Assembly (NCBI GenBank): GCA_902771155.1
Contig: CACXVS010000002.1
Span: forward strand, 20,690 to 84,689
Direction: 5' to 3'
DNA from: an uncultured Prevotellaceae bacterium
GTDB taxonomy: Bacteria > Bacteroidota > Bacteroidia > Bacteroidales > Bacteroidaceae
DNA: 64,000 nucleotides
In this document: positions 16,520 through 27,935 of the stretch, one piece after another
How the letters are laid out: the number at the start of each line of letters is the position of its first letter
How positions within the stretch are numbered: position 1 is the first letter of the stretch
Notes under the pieces: model-generated
What the model saw: the letters and a program-made list of their open reading frames with translations, nothing else
Databases searched by the model: none
What the model was told of the DNA's origin: nothing
Program-made: the position numbers and the translations under genes

Positions 16520-17320
16520 ATGAAAATATTAGTAATGGGAGCAGGAAAGATGGGATCGTTCTTCATCGACCTGCTGAGTTTCGACCATGAGGTAGCGGTC
16601 TTCGAGAGAGACCCTAAGCGGATGCGGTTTACCTACAACTGCCAGCGGTTTACAACCTATGAGGAAATCAAGGAGTTCAAGCCTGAACTGATGATCAATG
16701 CCGTCACCCTGAAATATACCATCCCTGTGTTCAAGGAGGTGATTCCCTATCTGCCTAAAGAGTGTATCATCAGCGACATCGCCTCGGTGAAGACGGATCT
16801 GAAGGAGTTCTATGAGAGTACAGGCATGCGCTATGTATCGACACACCCGATGTTCGGACCTACCTTCGCCAACCTGCAGCAACTCTCAGAGGAGAATGCC
16901 ATCATCATCAGCGAGGGCGACTACATGGGACGTATCTTCTTCAAGGACCTCTATCAGAAGCTCGGACTGAACATCTACGAGTACACCTTCGAGGAGCACG
17001 ATAAGACGGTGGCTTACTCGTTGTCGATCCCCTTTGTTTCTACGTTTGTGTTTGCTGCTGTCATGAAGCATCAGGATGCACCCGGTACCACCTTTAAGCG
17101 TCACATGCGTATTGCCAAGGGCGTGCTTAACGAGGACGACTACCTGTTGCAGGAAATCCTCTTCAACCCCTATACTCACGACCAGGTGTCGCAGATCCGT
17201 ACGGAGCTGAAGGAACTGCTCGAGATTATCGACAACAAGGATGCCGACGGTATGAAAGGATATCTCACGAAGATTCGTAATAACGTGAAGCGCGACATTG
17301 AAATAAAATCGAAGAATTAA
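16520..17320 (+). CDS. tyrA: Prephenate dehydrogenase
   Basis: The 266-residue protein begins with a nucleotide-binding GAGKMG motif and continues with the prephenate dehydrogenase pattern (ISDIASVKTDLKEF, STHPMFGPTFANL, EEHDKTVAYSLSIPF). It oxidises prephenate to 4-hydroxyphenylpyruvate for Tyr synthesis. It is shorter than forms with a C-terminal ACT domain. It closes the aromatic operon, and its last residues (KSKN) are encoded by the start of the next repeat element. Confidence 0.92.
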   Translation: MKILVMGAGKMGSFFIDLLSFDHEVAVFERDPKRMRFTYNCQRFTTYEEIKEFKPELMINAVTLKYTIPVFKEVIPYLPKECIISDIASVKTDLKEFYESTGMRYVSTHPMFGPTFANLQQLSEENAIIISEGDYMGRIFFKDLYQKLGLNIYEYTFEEHDKTVAYSLSIPFVSTFVFAAVMKHQDAPGTTFKRHMRIAKGVLNEDDYLLQEILFNPYTHDQVSQIRTELKELLEIIDNKDADGMKGYLTKIRNNVKRDIEIKSKN

Positions 17321-17392
17321 AAGATTGAAAAATTGAAATCAGGGTCAAATGAACTTCAATTCTTCCATTCTTCAATTCTTCAATTCTTTGAA
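17311..17392. repeat. Empty inverted-repeat element overlapping the tyrA end and the EamA start
   Basis: The left arm GAAGAATTAAAAGATTGAAA (17311-17339) contains the tyrA stop codon. The right arm (17351-17392, TTCAATTCTTCCATTCTTCA onward) encodes the first residues of the EamA transporter frame. Confidence 0.7.
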
Positions 17393-18293
17393 GTATCACC
17401 TCGTCGCTTTTATAGTAGTAGCCATTTGGGGATCGACTTTTGTCTTCACCAAATTGCTGCTACTTAGCGGTTTGTCGCCTGCTCAGATCTTCACCCTGCG
17501 TTTCATCATAGCCTATGTCCTCCTCTTAGGCTATTCTCTGCTGATGCACAAGGGCAGAGTGAAACCTTTCAGCTGGCTCTCCGACTCGTGGAAGGATGAG
17601 TTGCTGATGGTGGCGCTGGGTGTCTCAGGTGGCTCACTTTATTTCCTGGCAGAGAACTCGTCGATGAACTATACGACGACCACCAACACCTCGCTGATTG
17701 TCAGTCTTTCGCCGTTAGTCGCCACTTTTCTGATCTCACTCTTCTACCAGTCGCAGCGTTTGGACCGTGTGCAGACGATGGGAACGCTGATGGCTGCCCT
17801 GGGTGTGATTGTCGTTGTGCTCAACGGGCGTTTCGTGCTCCACCTCTCGCCCTTAGGTGATTCGCTGGCTTTTAGTGCAGCATTGTGTTGGGGCTTCTAT
17901 TCGTTGTTGATGATTCGTGCCAACCAGCGTTACGATACGCTGTTCATCACGAGAAAGGTCTTTTTCTATGGTCTGCTTTCAATGATTCCCTATTTCCTCG
18001 TGTTTTCCGACGAGGCTTGGATCTTCACGTCTTCCATCTCCCACTTTTTCAATTTCTCGATTCTTCTTAATCTCCTCTTTCTGAGTTGTGTGGCCTCGAT
18101 GGGGTGCTATCTGGCGTGGAACTGGGTATTGAAGAAACTGGGTGCCGTCGTCGCCACCAACTATGTCTATTTCAATCCCGTCACTACCATCCTCTTTGCC
18201 TGGGCCATTCTGTCAGAGCAGATTACCATCTTCTTTCTCCTTGGAACAAGCCTCATTCTGGCAGGTATGTATCTGGCAGATAAGAAAAAGTAA
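17349..18293 (+). CDS. EamA/DMT family transporter
   Basis: About ten hydrophobic helices in two EamA repeats (WGSTFVFTKLLLLSGLSP in the first; FSAALCWGFYSLLMIRANQR in the second) identify a drug/metabolite transporter superfamily exporter. The substrate cannot be read. The ATG at 17349 and the first 15 or so residues (NFNSSILQFFNSL) come from the intergenic repeat arm. A TTG next to AAGTATCACCTC is a possible truer start. It follows tyrA closely and might be co-transcribed. Confidence 0.85.
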   Translation: MNFNSSILQFFNSLKYHLVAFIVVAIWGSTFVFTKLLLLSGLSPAQIFTLRFIIAYVLLLGYSLLMHKGRVKPFSWLSDSWKDELLMVALGVSGGSLYFLAENSSMNYTTTTNTSLIVSLSPLVATFLISLFYQSQRLDRVQTMGTLMAALGVIVVVLNGRFVLHLSPLGDSLAFSAALCWGFYSLLMIRANQRYDTLFITRKVFFYGLLSMIPYFLVFSDEAWIFTSSISHFFNFSILLNLLFLSCVASMGCYLAWNWVLKKLGAVVATNYVYFNPVTTILFAWAILSEQITIFFLLGTSLILAGMYLADKKK

Positions 18294-18302
18294 GCGTTTT
18301 TC

Positions 18303-18334
18303 TTTGTCGTTCCGATTATTCTTCTTATTTTTGC
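18303..18334 (+). promoter_or_regulatory. Promoter of the GlsB-IMPase-NUDIX cluster
   Basis: TTTG at 18303-18306, 19 bp, then TATTTTTGC at 18326-18334. The first start codon follows 29 bp later. Confidence 0.75.
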
Positions 18335-18362
18335 ACCATCAAACCATTTAAACATTAGAATT

Positions 18363-18602
18363 ATGGGTATTATTCTTTCACTTCTTTTGGGATGTTTGGC
18401 TGGCTTCTGTGCTGGCAAGTTAATGAAAGGTGGCGGCTACGGCATCATCATGAATTGTGTGCTGGGTCTCTTTGGCGGTGTCCTCGGCGGTTGGTTATTC
18501 GACCTGATGGGCATCACATGGGGAGGTCTTCTCGGGCAGCTTGGCACAGCCATCATCGGTGCAGTTGTCATCCTCTGGATTGCCTCGCTGATTAAGAAAT
18601 AA
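18363..18602 (+). CDS. GlsB/YeaQ/YmgE family small membrane protein
   Basis: The 79-residue, glycine-rich membrane protein shows the family layout: a first helix GIILSLLLGCLAGFCAGKLM, a loop GGGYG, then GLFGGVLGGWLF and a last helix GTAIIGAVVILWIASLIKK. It was formerly named transglycosylase-associated protein and is linked to stress responses. Its exact role is unknown. It starts a compact cluster with the IMPase gene 5 bp downstream. Confidence 0.9.
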   Translation: MGIILSLLLGCLAGFCAGKLMKGGGYGIIMNCVLGLFGGVLGGWLFDLMGITWGGLLGQLGTAIIGAVVILWIASLIKK

Positions 18603-18607
18603 CAGAT

Positions 18608-19396
18608 ATGGATTTAGAGAAACTCACGTTGTCCGTCTGTGAAATTGCGAGGCGGGCAGGTGATTATATTCGGGAGGAACGCAAGAAGTTCTCCCTCGAC
18701 AGCGTGGAGCGTAAACATGCCCACGACTATGTGTCGTATGTCGATAAGGGCTCGGAACGATTGATTGTTAGTGCCCTTCGTGAGTTATTGTCAGAGGCTG
18801 GTTTTATCACAGAGGAAGGACTGGCAGGTCATGATACCGAGCAGATGCTCTGGGTGGTGGATCCCCTCGACGGCACCACCAACTTCATCCATCAGTATGC
18901 GCCTTATGCTGTGAGTATCGCCCTTTTGCAGGGTAAGGATATTCTTGTCGGTGTGGTCTATGAGATCTGTGCCGATGAGTGTTTCTATGCCTGGCAGGGT
19001 GGGGGCGCTTACCTTGACGGGGCACCTTTGCACGTCAGCAACCAGCGTCTTCAGGATGCACTGCTCTGCTTTCAGCTGCCATACAATAGCGAGGCCTACA
19101 AGCCTGTTGTTAAACAACTGATTGATGAGTTCTATGGCCGTGTAGGCAGTATCCGGGCCTGTGGCTCTGCAGCAATGGCACTCTGTCATGTAGCCGCTGG
19201 GCGACTCGACGGCTATGCCGAGAAATACATCGGCCAGTGGGACTATATGGCAGGCAGTCTGATCGTACTGGAGGCTGGTGGTGAGGTGACCGACTATGAC
19301 GGCTCTGACGATTTCACCCAGGGCAACAGTGTGGTGGCCACCAACGGCGTCATCCAGCAAGACATTCTATCGGTACTGAAATCAATCAAGAAATAA
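18608..19396 (+). CDS. Inositol monophosphatase family protein
   Basis: The 262-residue enzyme has the metal-binding motifs of the family: EEGL near residue 72, WVVDPLDGTTNF near 82-93, and WDYMAGSLIVLEAGGEVTDY near the C terminus. It removes phosphate from inositol phosphates or related sugar phosphates such as 3'-phosphoadenosine 5'-phosphate; the true substrate cannot be read here. It is packed between the GlsB-like and NUDIX genes, with 5-bp gaps on each side. Confidence 0.9.
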   Translation: MDLEKLTLSVCEIARRAGDYIREERKKFSLDSVERKHAHDYVSYVDKGSERLIVSALRELLSEAGFITEEGLAGHDTEQMLWVVDPLDGTTNFIHQYAPYAVSIALLQGKDILVGVVYEICADECFYAWQGGGAYLDGAPLHVSNQRLQDALLCFQLPYNSEAYKPVVKQLIDEFYGRVGSIRACGSAAMALCHVAAGRLDGYAEKYIGQWDYMAGSLIVLEAGGEVTDYDGSDDFTQGNSVVATNGVIQQDILSVLKSIKK

Positions 19397-19401
19397 CGGC
19401 G

Positions 19402-19908
19402 ATGAAGGATAACAGTCAAGAGGTTTTCCCTCTTGTAGATGAACAAGGACAGGTGATAGGCTCGGCCACTCGCGGAGAGTGCCATAGCGGGTCGTTTCTG
19501 CTGCATCCCGTGGTGCATCTCCATGTCTTTAATTCCAAGGGTGAGGTCTATCTGCAGAAGCGTCCGGAATGGAAGGATATCCAGCCCGGAAAGTGGGATA
19601 CATCGGTAGGTGGTCATATCGACTACGGAGAGACGCCCGAGGAAGCCCTCACTCGTGAGGTGCGTGAGGAACTGGGCATTACCGACTTCGTGCCCGAGCG
19701 GGTGGGGCAGTATGTCTTTGAGAGTCGCAGAGAACATGAGTACGTCTATGTCCACAAGACGGTTTACGACGGACCCGTCTGTCCTTCGGCATCAGAACTC
19801 GACGGTGGCCGTTTCTGGTCTGTTGAGGATATCCGCGCTGCTATAGGCCAAGGTATTTTCACTCCCAATTTTGAGAGTGAGTTCCAGCGTTTCTTCCTGG
19901 GGGCTTGA
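19402..19908 (+). CDS. NUDIX hydrolase
   Basis: The 168-residue protein contains the full Nudix box, GHIDYGETPEEAL followed by REVREELGI. It also has the PLVDEQGQVIGSATR start common in isopentenyl-diphosphate isomerase-like Nudix proteins of the YfcD type. It hydrolyses a nucleoside diphosphate linked to another group, but the substrate is unknown. It is the third gene of the cluster begun at 18363. Confidence 0.9.
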   Translation: MKDNSQEVFPLVDEQGQVIGSATRGECHSGSFLLHPVVHLHVFNSKGEVYLQKRPEWKDIQPGKWDTSVGGHIDYGETPEEALTREVREELGITDFVPERVGQYVFESRREHEYVYVHKTVYDGPVCPSASELDGGRFWSVEDIRAAIGQGIFTPNFESEFQRFFLGA

Positions 19909-19932
19909 TTTTTTCCAGTGCGTTTTTTTTTG

Positions 19933-19970
19933 CGGGTACACGTAGAAAAAATTACTGCTACGTGTACCCG
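19933..19970. repeat. 13-bp inverted repeat upstream of the giant repeat protein
   Basis: CGGGTACACGTAG (19933-19945) and its complement (19958-19970) enclose 12 bp. A third partial copy, CTACGTGTGGTAG, lies just downstream (19979-19991), followed like the second by TAAAAT. There is a T-run before and not after the stem, so it is not a clear terminator. It could be a regulator site 50-90 bp upstream of the promoter. Confidence 0.6.
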
Positions 19971-20017
19971 TAAAATATGCTACGTGTGGTAGTAAAATGG
20001 AAAAAATAACGTGATTG

Positions 20018-20050
20018 TTTGCATTATTCAGAGAAATTTCTTATTTTTGC
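20018..20050 (+). promoter_or_regulatory. Promoter of the giant repeat protein gene
   Basis: TTTG at 20018-20021, 20 bp, then TATTTTTGC at 20042-20050. It lies within the frame upstream of ATG 20078, which argues for the ATG at 20078 as the true start. Confidence 0.78.
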
Positions 20051-20077
20051 AACGTCAATACATGTAATTATTACAAG

Positions 20078-23000
20078 ATGAAACGATTTCTCTATACCAT
20101 AGTCCTGATGGCAGGCCTTTTTGGTGGGGTAAGCCGTGCGTATGCGTTAAGTGGATCAGGAACGTCTGCTAATCCGTATACAATCTCCTCAGAGGCAGAC
20201 TGGAAAGAGATTGCGAATAGTATTAATAATGGCAATATATCTGCTTCGTGTAATATTAAACTGGAAAAGGATATTGCGGTTTATTTTACAACTCCATTGC
20301 ATGCTATTGGCGGTTATATAGAACGTCCATTTAAAGGAACCTTCGACGGTCAAGGCCACACGCTGACCATAGATTTGACATGGCCTGCTGAGTACTTAGC
20401 TCCTTTTAGAATAATTAGTGACAATGCCAAGATACAGAATTTGAGAGTAGATGGCACCATTAAATCATCATCTAATAAGTTTGCAGGGGGGATTGTTGGG
20501 CGGTCACTTTTAGGCAACGAAACTATCAGTAACTGTATATGTAGTGTGACTATTGATTCAAGTGTCAATGACGATGGATCACATGGAGGAATTATCGGTG
20601 AAGTAGGGAATTTATATAGTGATGGTTATTCTCCTTTGACAATAGAGAACTGTTTGTTTGCAGGGAAACTTCTTGGTTCTGGCACTAATAACTGTGGAGG
20701 TTTTGTAGGAACCGGAACTAATGCAAATTGTGGAAATGTAGAAATTAAGAATTGCGTCTTTGCTCCTACAGAGATTACTATGTCTAGAAATGGTAGCGCG
20801 ACATTCAGCCGTGCGACTCATACCTCCTATTCTAATTGTTACTATATTACCCAATTTGGAGATAAAAATGGCAGAGCGCAATATTCAAGCTCTTCTTCTC
20901 TAAGTGACAAATGGGTGAAAGACGAAACCAATAATCCGAATAGACCTTATTTGGAAACATTTGCCAGTAAAGTTAGAGTTACGGGATGGGTAAAAGGCTC
21001 TTATTACAACACTGTTAAAATTAAACGTTGGAATAACATCTCTGATTACGTAGGTAGTGCGCAACCTATCTTTACTTTTAAATCTTTAGATGGTGGTGGT
21101 TATAATAGCAATCAACCTCCTACCTCAACATCTGGGCATTTTATTGTAACAGCTGTCATGCCTGATAACTGGACAAGTACTGCGAATTTCTGGGTTGTAG
21201 AACCACCGACGGCTAACTCACTCACGTATAACAGAGCTGACCAACCACTTTTGACTGCATCTACTTCGCCCGCCAATGCAGGCACCTTCTATTACATCTT
21301 TAATGGCTCAACTAGCTCTACAATACCAACAGCTAAAGAAGTAGGAAACTATAGCGTCTCTTTCTTTGTCTCTTTTGTAGGTCATTCCGGTTATGAAGAT
21401 ATTGGTACCTCAGAGTATCCTGCAGGCAGCGTGGATGTGACGATAGCACCGAAAAATGTCTCTGCGCCAACCATCGAGTTAAGCCAGACAACCTATACGT
21501 ATGACAACACGGCTAAGCAGCCATCAGTATTATCGGTAAAAGATGGCAACGATGTAATTCCTACTTCTGAGTATTCTGTTTCCTATTCTGACAATACGAA
21601 TGCGGGAACTAATGCTACGGTGACCGTCACGGATAAAGAAGGTGGTAACTATGTCGTCAAAGGCAGGGCCACTTTTACCATCAACCCCAAGGAAGTGAGC
21701 TCACCAACTATAGAGATACCTGCAACAGTAACCTATACAGGCTCAGCCTTAACGCCTACCGTAACAATAAAGGATGGGAATACTGAGATCCCTTCGTCGG
21801 AGTACACCGTCAGTTATAGTAACAATGTCAATGTCGGAGATGAGCCTGTGGTGACTATCACAGATAAGACGGGTGGTAATTATACGGTCAATTCTACGAC
21901 GACTACATTCACGATTGTCAAGGCTGCCCCCACTTATACTGCTCCCACATCGAAGGACCCCACTTATAACATGAATGTGCAGGAGCTGATTAATCCGGGT
22001 AGCACAAATCATGGAATCTTTGAGTATAGTACCGACGGAACGAACTTCACGACCTCTACCACGGGGCTGGTTGGTACCGATGCCAAGGATTATCTGATCT
22101 ATTACAGAATTAAGGGCGATTCCAACCATAGCGATGTGGGTTATAATCCTAGTCCTGCTCTTACACTTACAGTAACCATCAAGCCCAAACCCGTAAGCAG
22201 TCCTGAGATCCTGTTGAGTCCGAATGTGTATTATTACGATGGTACGGCCAAGACACCTGCTGTGACGGTGAGAGACGAAGGTGTAGTGATTCCGTCGACA
22301 GAATATACGGTCGATTATGGAAATAATGTCAATGCCGGTAAAGTGACGGTGACCTTGACAGATAACCCCGGCGGTAACTATAATGTTAGTGGTACCCAGA
22401 CGTTTACCATTGTCGCTCAGGCCCCCACCGTTACACCTCCTACGGCTATCTCAGGTCTTATTTATAATACAAAACCACAGAACTTGCTGATGGCAGGAAC
22501 AGCCGTTGGTGGCACCGTGGAGTATAGCCTCGACGGCACGACTTACTCTACAACCATCCCTCAAGGTCAGGATGCCAAGCAGTATCCTGTGTATTACAGG
22601 GTAAAGGGAGATGCTAATCATACTGACAGGGATCCTGTGCAGCTCTATGTCACCATTAGTCCTAAGACGGTAAGCAGTCCTACCATCAACCTGAATCCTT
22701 CAAGTTTTACTTACGACGGTACGAAGAAGGAGCCCACGGTAACGGTAAAAGACGGTGAGACGGTGATTCCTGCGTCGGAATATGCCGTAGAATATTCTAA
22801 TAATGTTGAGGTGGGTACGGCCATGGTGATCATTACGGATAATACGGGTGGCAACTATATTGTGAACGGCTCTACCAATTTCACGATTCTATCAGCAGGC
22901 TCTGGCATCACACCGCCTACGGCGAAGACCGACCTCGTGTATAATGGCGAGAATCAGGATCTGGTGACTGAAGGAAGTGCCTCGGGTGGCACGATGTACT

Positions 23001-26000
23001 ACGGTCTCAGTCGCAGCAGTTTCTCAACGGTGGTGCCTACAGGAAGAGAAGCAAAGACTTATACCGTTTACTATAAAGTGGTGGGCGATAGTAACCACGA
23101 TGATAGTGAAGTGGGGTCTGTTGACGTCACCATTGCTCCTAAGACACTGTCGGATCCGGAGATCGTGCTCACTCCCTCTTCTTTCGTTTATGACGGAACG
23201 TCGAAGGAACCTGTCGTGACAGTGAAAGATGGTGATATCGTAGTCCCTGCCTCGGAATATACCATCACTTATTCCAACAATAAGGATGTGGGATCCGGCA
23301 CGGTAACCATCACAGACAACGAGGGCGGTAACTATAATGTCAGCGGCACTGCCAACTTCAGTATTACGAATGCCAGTGCTACTGTGACACCGCCTACGGC
23401 CAAGACGGGATTGGTCTATAACGCGAAGCCCCAACAGTTGGTATCGGCGGGTATTGTAGCTGGCGGTACCATGGAGTACAGCCTCGACGATAAAACGTAT
23501 TCCACGGAGGTTCCAACGGGAACGAATGCCCAGCAATATACGGTGTTTTACAGGGTTAAGGGTGACGAGAACCATGGCGACAAGGAGGCAGCTTCGGTAA
23601 TGGTTACCATCAGCGCGAAAACGGTTAGCAATCCCATCATCACGCTGGGAACGACATCCTATGTCTATGACGGTAAGGAGAAAACGCCGGATGTGACTGT
23701 GAAAGACGGCGAGAACCTGGTGGACGCCTCGGAATATACTGTCACATATACCGATAATATTAATGTAGGAACGGCCATGGCAGTCGTCTCGGATAAGGAC
23801 GGTGGCAACTATATCGTCAACGGTTCTAAATCTTTCAGTATTGTCAATGCCAATGCCGACGTGACTCCGCCTACCGCCAAGGAAGACCTGATATATAATG
23901 GTGAAGAGCAGCAGTTGCTGAAAGCCGGTAGCGTGAAAGGAGGAACGATGGAGTACAGTCTCAATAACGCCTCTTTCACCACAGAGATTCCTACAGGATT
24001 GGAGGCTAAAGTGTATAAGGTTTATTATAGGGTAAAGGGCGACAGTAACTATTCTGACGAGGAGGCTGCCACGTTGTCGGTAACCATCAGTCCGAAGACT
24101 GTTGATCAACCGACAATCATCCTGACTCCTTCAAGCTTCACCTATGATGGTAAGGAAAAGATGCCGGCCGTAACGGTTGTCGATGGCGAAACGACGGTTC
24201 CTTCAACAGAATACACCGTCAGCTATTCTGACAATACTGCTGTGGGTACGGCTAAGGTAACCATTGCGGATAAGGAGAATGGCAACTATACCGTCAGCGG
24301 TACGGCCAGCTTCAGTATCGTCGCTGCTGTGGCTGGTGTCACGTTCCCCGAAGTGAAGTCCGGTCTTGTCTATAACCGGTCTGCCCAGGAACTGATTACT
24401 GCGGGCAAGGCTGCTGGTGGTACGATGGAATACAGCCTTGACGGAAAGACTTACTCTACGAGCATTCCTACAGGTACTGATGCCAAGGAATATACGGTGT
24501 ACTTCAAGGTGGTAGGCGATGATAATCATGAGAGCATGGCTGCCCAGACACTGGTGGTATCGATTAGTCCGAAGGCATTGGCAAGTCCTGTGGTTGAATT
24601 GTCGGAAAAGTCATTCATTTTCGATGGCACCCCGAAGGAGCCTACCGTGACGGTGAAAGATGAAGACGCAGTGGTGCCCGCCTCGGAATATACCATTGAA
24701 TATACAGATAATGTCAATGTAGGTACAGGAAAGGTGACTGTTAATGATAAGGATGGTGGCAACTATGTCGTCAACACCACTGCAACATTCAGCATCCTGA
24801 TGGCGGGGACTGGCGTGATGCCGCCAGAGCCGAAGACGGGACTTGTGTATAATGGTAAGGCCCAGCTGTTGATCACGGCAGGCAGTGCCGAGGGTGGCAC
24901 GATGAAGTACAGCCTGGATAAGAACACCTTTAGCACGGAGATTCCTACAGGCACCGATGCCAAGCAATATACGGTGTATTATATGGTGGATGGCGACGAG
25001 AATCACTCCGACAGTGATTCGGGATCGGTAGATGTTACCATTAGTCCTAAGACATTGAATGAGCCTCAGATCATATTGGAGCCGGCGAACTTCATCTACG
25101 ACGGCGTGGAAAAGAAGCCGACCGTTACGGTGATGGACGGCGAAACGACGGTTCCTTCAACGGAATACACCGTCAGCTATTCCAACAATCTGGAGGCAGG
25201 AACTGCTACGGTGACTGTCACAGATAATAAAGGTGGCAATTATACTGTAAGCGGTACGGCTCAATTCAGTATTATTACCGCTGTGGCTGGCGTTACACTG
25301 CCTACAGCCATTTCCGGTCTCGTCTATAATGGTTCTGCTCAGGAGCTGATCGTGGCGGGTAGTACTGTAGGTGGCACAATGGAGTACAGTCTTGACAACA
25401 AGAACTATTCCACCAAGGTCCCCACAGGCAAGGATGCTAAGCAATATACCGTATATTTCAAGGTTGTAGGCGATGACAACCATGCAAGTATGGATCCTGT
25501 TTCACTGACCGTAACGATTAGCTCTAAGTCGCTGACGAGTCCTGTCATTGAGTTGAATCCGTCACAATTCCTTTATGATGGTCAGGCCAAGGAGCCTGTG
25601 GTAACAGTGAAGGATGGCGAGGTGGTGGTTCCCGCCTCGGAATATACCGTCAGCTATTCCAATAATGTTAATGTTGGAACTGCTACGGTAACTATCAAGG
25701 ATAAAACTGGTGGTAATTATGTTATCAGTGCTACGGCAACCTTCCGTATCTATGACCCGAACAGTGGTTTTGTTGCACCAGTGGCGCTTTCCGGACTTGT
25801 CTATAATGGTAATGCTCAGGAACTGGTGATGGCAGGTACGGGTGTAGATGGTGTCATGAAGTACAGCCTTAATAATAAGAACTATTCTACAGACATACCC
25901 AAGGCAACTGATGCGGGTAACTATAGGGTATATTATAAGGTTGTCAATGAAGAGAACAACATTGAGAGAAACGCTGGTTCGGTGAGCGTTACCATCAGTC

Positions 26001-26932
26001 CGAAGACCACAGTTCTCTCTGTAACGATTCAGGGTGCGCCAGAGTCTGTACCCACGGTTAAGGTGAATGATCCGCAGGGCAATCTGCTGTCATCAGGCGA
26101 TTACACGTACGAGATAACAGATTCGAAAGGTCATGTGGTGACGCCGGTAGGCAACCATCTGGATGCCGGCGACTATGTGATAACAGTAACACCGGCGGGC
26201 AATTACACCGGACCTTCTGTATCTACGTCGTTCCACGTCAGGAGGGCCTATACATTCGTCTTTACGATGCACTCCGACCTCATCGGTGTCTGCTTGCCAT
26301 ACAACAGAGATGTACCTAACGGCTATCATGTCTATTATTTCGACCGGAAGGGTGCCGACGGCAATCCTGTGTTCAAGCGCATCCTGCTTGATAAGCTGTC
26401 GGGAGGTGAGCCTTATCTGTTGAGGTATGTGGGCTCGTCGTCATCGACTCGTGCCGAGCGTGTCGTCGATCTATCGCCGAGCAGTCCTGGACTGATTGAC
26501 TTGTCGATACAGATTCGTAGTACGGTAAACCAGAATATGGTGTTTACGGGTACTTTCGACGACATGACCAATACCAAGGGCTTGAGCGAGGGCGCCTATC
26601 TGCTTCAGCCTGACCATACATGGAAGCCTTTGGACCGTAGTGCGGCATCCGATGGCGACGGCATCTGCCTGGAGGCATTCTCGGCCTATATCCGTTATAA
26701 GGACCGCACAACGCCGGAACCTTCTCTGTCATCGACTCTTGAGCCCAAGAGAAGTGACGATCCCGACGACCCGGATAATCCAGATACAGGCTTTAATGCA
26801 TTTATCCTGGAAGACGAGAACGGGCATCAGGAGTGGTTCGACCTCAATGGTCGTCGTATCGAGGCTCCGCAGAAGGGCGTGAATATCCTTCGCACGGAAG
26901 ATGGTAAGACCCGTAAGGTCGTGATTCGTTAA
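20078..26932 (+). CDS. Giant secreted protein with alternating MBG/YDG-type Ig-like repeats
   Basis: This 2284-residue protein starts with a signal peptide ([19 protein letters not shown]). An N-terminal region (about 25-330) contains GLUG-like short repeats ([20 protein letters not shown]). From about residue 440 two modules alternate. Module A has the form SPTIxLxPSSFxYDGTxKEP with VKDG and SEYTVxYSNN (10 copies). Module B has the form PPTAxxGLVYNGxxQxL with GGTMEYSLD and DAKQYTVYY (about 10 copies). The end ([29 protein letters not shown]) resembles the short C-terminal sorting tail of Prevotella surface proteins. It is likely an extended stalk or adhesin. The ATG at 20078 follows the promoter; the longer upstream frame is rejected. 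Confidence 0.85.
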   Translation: MKRFLYTIVLMAGLFGGVSRAYALSGSGTSANPYTISSEADWKEIANSINNGNISASCNIKLEKDIAVYFTTPLHAIGGYIERPFKGTFDGQGHTLTIDLTWPAEYLAPFRIISDNAKIQNLRVDGTIKSSSNKFAGGIVGRSLLGNETISNCICSVTIDSSVNDDGSHGGIIGEVGNLYSDGYSPLTIENCLFAGKLLGSGTNNCGGFVGTGTNANCGNVEIKNCVFAPTEITMSRNGSATFSRATHTSYSNCYYITQFGDKNGRAQYSSSSSLSDKWVKDETNNPNRPYLETFASKVRVTGWVKGSYYNTVKIKRWNNISDYVGSAQPIFTFKSLDGGGYNSNQPPTSTSGHFIVTAVMPDNWTSTANFWVVEPPTANSLTYNRADQPLLTASTSPANAGTFYYIFNGSTSSTIPTAKEVGNYSVSFFVSFVGHSGYEDIGTSEYPAGSVDVTIAPKNVSAPTIELSQTTYTYDNTAKQPSVLSVKDGNDVIPTSEYSVSYSDNTNAGTNATVTVTDKEGGNYVVKGRATFTINPKEVSSPTIEIPATVTYTGSALTPTVTIKDGNTEIPSSEYTVSYSNNVNVGDEPVVTITDKTGGNYTVNSTTTTFTIVKAAPTYTAPTSKDPTYNMNVQELINPGSTNHGIFEYSTDGTNFTTSTTGLVGTDAKDYLIYYRIKGDSNHSDVGYNPSPALTLTVTIKPKPVSSPEILLSPNVYYYDGTAKTPAVTVRDEGVVIPSTEYTVDYGNNVNAGKVTVTLTDNPGGNYNVSGTQTFTIVAQAPTVTPPTAISGLIYNTKPQNLLMAGTAVGGTVEYSLDGTTYSTTIPQGQDAKQYPVYYRVKGDANHTDRDPVQLYVTISPKTVSSPTINLNPSSFTYDGTKKEPTVTVKDGETVIPASEYAVEYSNNVEVGTAMVIITDNTGGNYIVNGSTNFTILSAGSGITPPTAKTDLVYNGENQDLVTEGSASGGTMYYGLSRSSFSTVVPTGREAKTYTVYYKVVGDSNHDDSEVGSVDVTIAPKTLSDPEIVLTPSSFVYDGTSKEPVVTVKDGDIVVPASEYTITYSNNKDVGSGTVTITDNEGGNYNVSGTANFSITNASATVTPPTAKTGLVYNAKPQQLVSAGIVAGGTMEYSLDDKTYSTEVPTGTNAQQYTVFYRVKGDENHGDKEAASVMVTISAKTVSNPIITLGTTSYVYDGKEKTPDVTVKDGENLVDASEYTVTYTDNINVGTAMAVVSDKDGGNYIVNGSKSFSIVNANADVTPPTAKEDLIYNGEEQQLLKAGSVKGGTMEYSLNNASFTTEIPTGLEAKVYKVYYRVKGDSNYSDEEAATLSVTISPKTVDQPTIILTPSSFTYDGKEKMPAVTVVDGETTVPSTEYTVSYSDNTAVGTAKVTIADKENGNYTVSGTASFSIVAAVAGVTFPEVKSGLVYNRSAQELITAGKAAGGTMEYSLDGKTYSTSIPTGTDAKEYTVYFKVVGDDNHESMAAQTLVVSISPKALASPVVELSEKSFIFDGTPKEPTVTVKDEDAVVPASEYTIEYTDNVNVGTGKVTVNDKDGGNYVVNTTATFSILMAGTGVMPPEPKTGLVYNGKAQLLITAGSAEGGTMKYSLDKNTFSTEIPTGTDAKQYTVYYMVDGDENHSDSDSGSVDVTISPKTLNEPQIILEPANFIYDGVEKKPTVTVMDGETTVPSTEYTVSYSNNLEAGTATVTVTDNKGGNYTVSGTAQFSIITAVAGVTLPTAISGLVYNGSAQELIVAGSTVGGTMEYSLDNKNYSTKVPTGKDAKQYTVYFKVVGDDNHASMDPVSLTVTISSKSLTSPVIELNPSQFLYDGQAKEPVVTVKDGEVVVPASEYTVSYSNNVNVGTATVTIKDKTGGNYVISATATFRIYDPNSGFVAPVALSGLVYNGNAQELVMAGTGVDGVMKYSLNNKNYSTDIPKATDAGNYRVYYKVVNEENNIERNAGSVSVTISPKTTVLSVTIQGAPESVPTVKVNDPQGNLLSSGDYTYEITDSKGHVVTPVGNHLDAGDYVITVTPAGNYTGPSVSTSFHVRRAYTFVFTMHSDLIGVCLPYNRDVPNGYHVYYFDRKGADGNPVFKRILLDKLSGGEPYLLRYVGSSSSTRAERVVDLSPSSPGLIDLSIQIRSTVNQNMVFTGTFDDMTNTKGLSEGAYLLQPDHTWKPLDRSAASDGDGICLEAFSAYIRYKDRTTPEPSLSSTLEPKRSDDPDDPDNPDTGFNAFILEDENGHQEWFDLNGRRIEAPQKGVNILRTEDGKTRKVVIR

Positions 26933-26949
26933 ACAAGCAATTGTTTCTT

Positions 26950-27780
26950 ATGGCAGCAGGAAAATGGATAGGAGGTTTTATCGGCTGGATGGCCGGAGGT
27001 CCGTTGGGCGCTCTGGCAGGTTACTTGCTGGGTTCGCTCTTCGACTCGATGCTCGACGGGGTGAATACGCCCGATAATTCCGGCACCTGGGGCGCAGGTT
27101 CTCAGCGCCAGCAGACGTATCAGGATTTTAACGACGCCTATCAGCAGGCCTATCGCCAACGCATGCAGCAGGGACAGCGCAACAGCTTCCTCTTCTCGTT
27201 GTTGGTGCTTTCGTCTTATATCATCAAGGCCGACGGCAAGGCCATGCACTCCGAGATGGAGATGGTGCGCCAGATGCTGCGCCAGAACTTCGGGCAGGAT
27301 GCCGTCAGTCAGGGTAATGAGATCCTGAACAAGCTGTTCGACGAGCAGAGGCGCGAGGGCTGGCAGCAGTTCAAATCGACCGTGCGCCAGTGCTGCGGAC
27401 AGATTAACCAGCAGATGGATTATTCGCAGCGCCTGCAGTTGCTGAACTTCCTGGCGATGGTGGCTCAGGCCGACGGCAACGTGCCTCAGAGTGAGATTAC
27501 GGCCCTTAAGGAGTGCGCCCTGTGGATGGGGTTGCGCGAGAGTGAGGTCGATTCGATGCTCCATCTCGAAGGTAATACGCTGGAGGATGCCTATAAGGTG
27601 TTGGGCGTCAGTCCGAATGCTACCGACGAGGAGGTGAAGAAGGCCTACCGCAAACTCGCCCTCGAGCATCACCCTGATAAGGTGGCTGCCCTCGGTGAGG
27701 ATGTGCGTAAGGCTGCCGAGAAGAAGTTCCAGGAGATTAATGCGGCGAAGGACCGCATCTGGAAAGCAAGAGGACTTTGA
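26950..27780 (+). CDS. TerB/DnaJ domain (DjlA-like) co-chaperone
   Basis: The ATG at 26950 gives 276 residues. It opens with a glycine-rich hydrophobic stretch ([20 protein letters not shown]) that can insert in a membrane. A central TerB-like helical domain follows ([20 protein letters not shown], and [10 protein letters not shown]). The C-terminal J domain has the HPD motif ([13 protein letters not shown], His241). This is the DjlA arrangement, a J-protein that stimulates a DnaK-type ATPase. The start of the longer frame at 26941 is a TTG within the tail of the upstream intergenic sequence. Confidence 0.88.
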   Translation: MAAGKWIGGFIGWMAGGPLGALAGYLLGSLFDSMLDGVNTPDNSGTWGAGSQRQQTYQDFNDAYQQAYRQRMQQGQRNSFLFSLLVLSSYIIKADGKAMHSEMEMVRQMLRQNFGQDAVSQGNEILNKLFDEQRREGWQQFKSTVRQCCGQINQQMDYSQRLQLLNFLAMVAQADGNVPQSEITALKECALWMGLRESEVDSMLHLEGNTLEDAYKVLGVSPNATDEEVKKAYRKLALEHHPDKVAALGEDVRKAAEKKFQEINAAKDRIWKARGL

Positions 27781-27935
27781 GAGATTGAAGATTGAAAATT
27801 GAAGATTGAAGATTGGAATAAACACAGAGATACAGAGACACAGAGGAATAAGGAATAAGGTAAAAGGGTAAAAAGGTAAAAAACTCTGTACCTCTGTGTC
27901 TCTGGGTTGCATAGAAGAATTAAAGTATTGAAGAA
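27781..27935. repeat. Composite intergenic repeats between the DnaJ-like gene and queH
   Basis: Three short-repeat types are stacked here. They are (GAAGATTGAA)n at 27781-27816; an inverted pair ACAGAGACACAGAGG and CCTCTGTGTCTCTG (about 27831-27845 and 27891-27904); and (GGTAAAAA)n at 27859-27880 in between. A last TTGAAGAATTGAAAAG segment supplies the queH start. Confidence 0.7.

Noticed and set aside
20015..20077. N-terminal extension of the giant repeat protein
   Set aside because: A canonical promoter lies inside it, and the ATG at 20078 begins a proper signal peptide.
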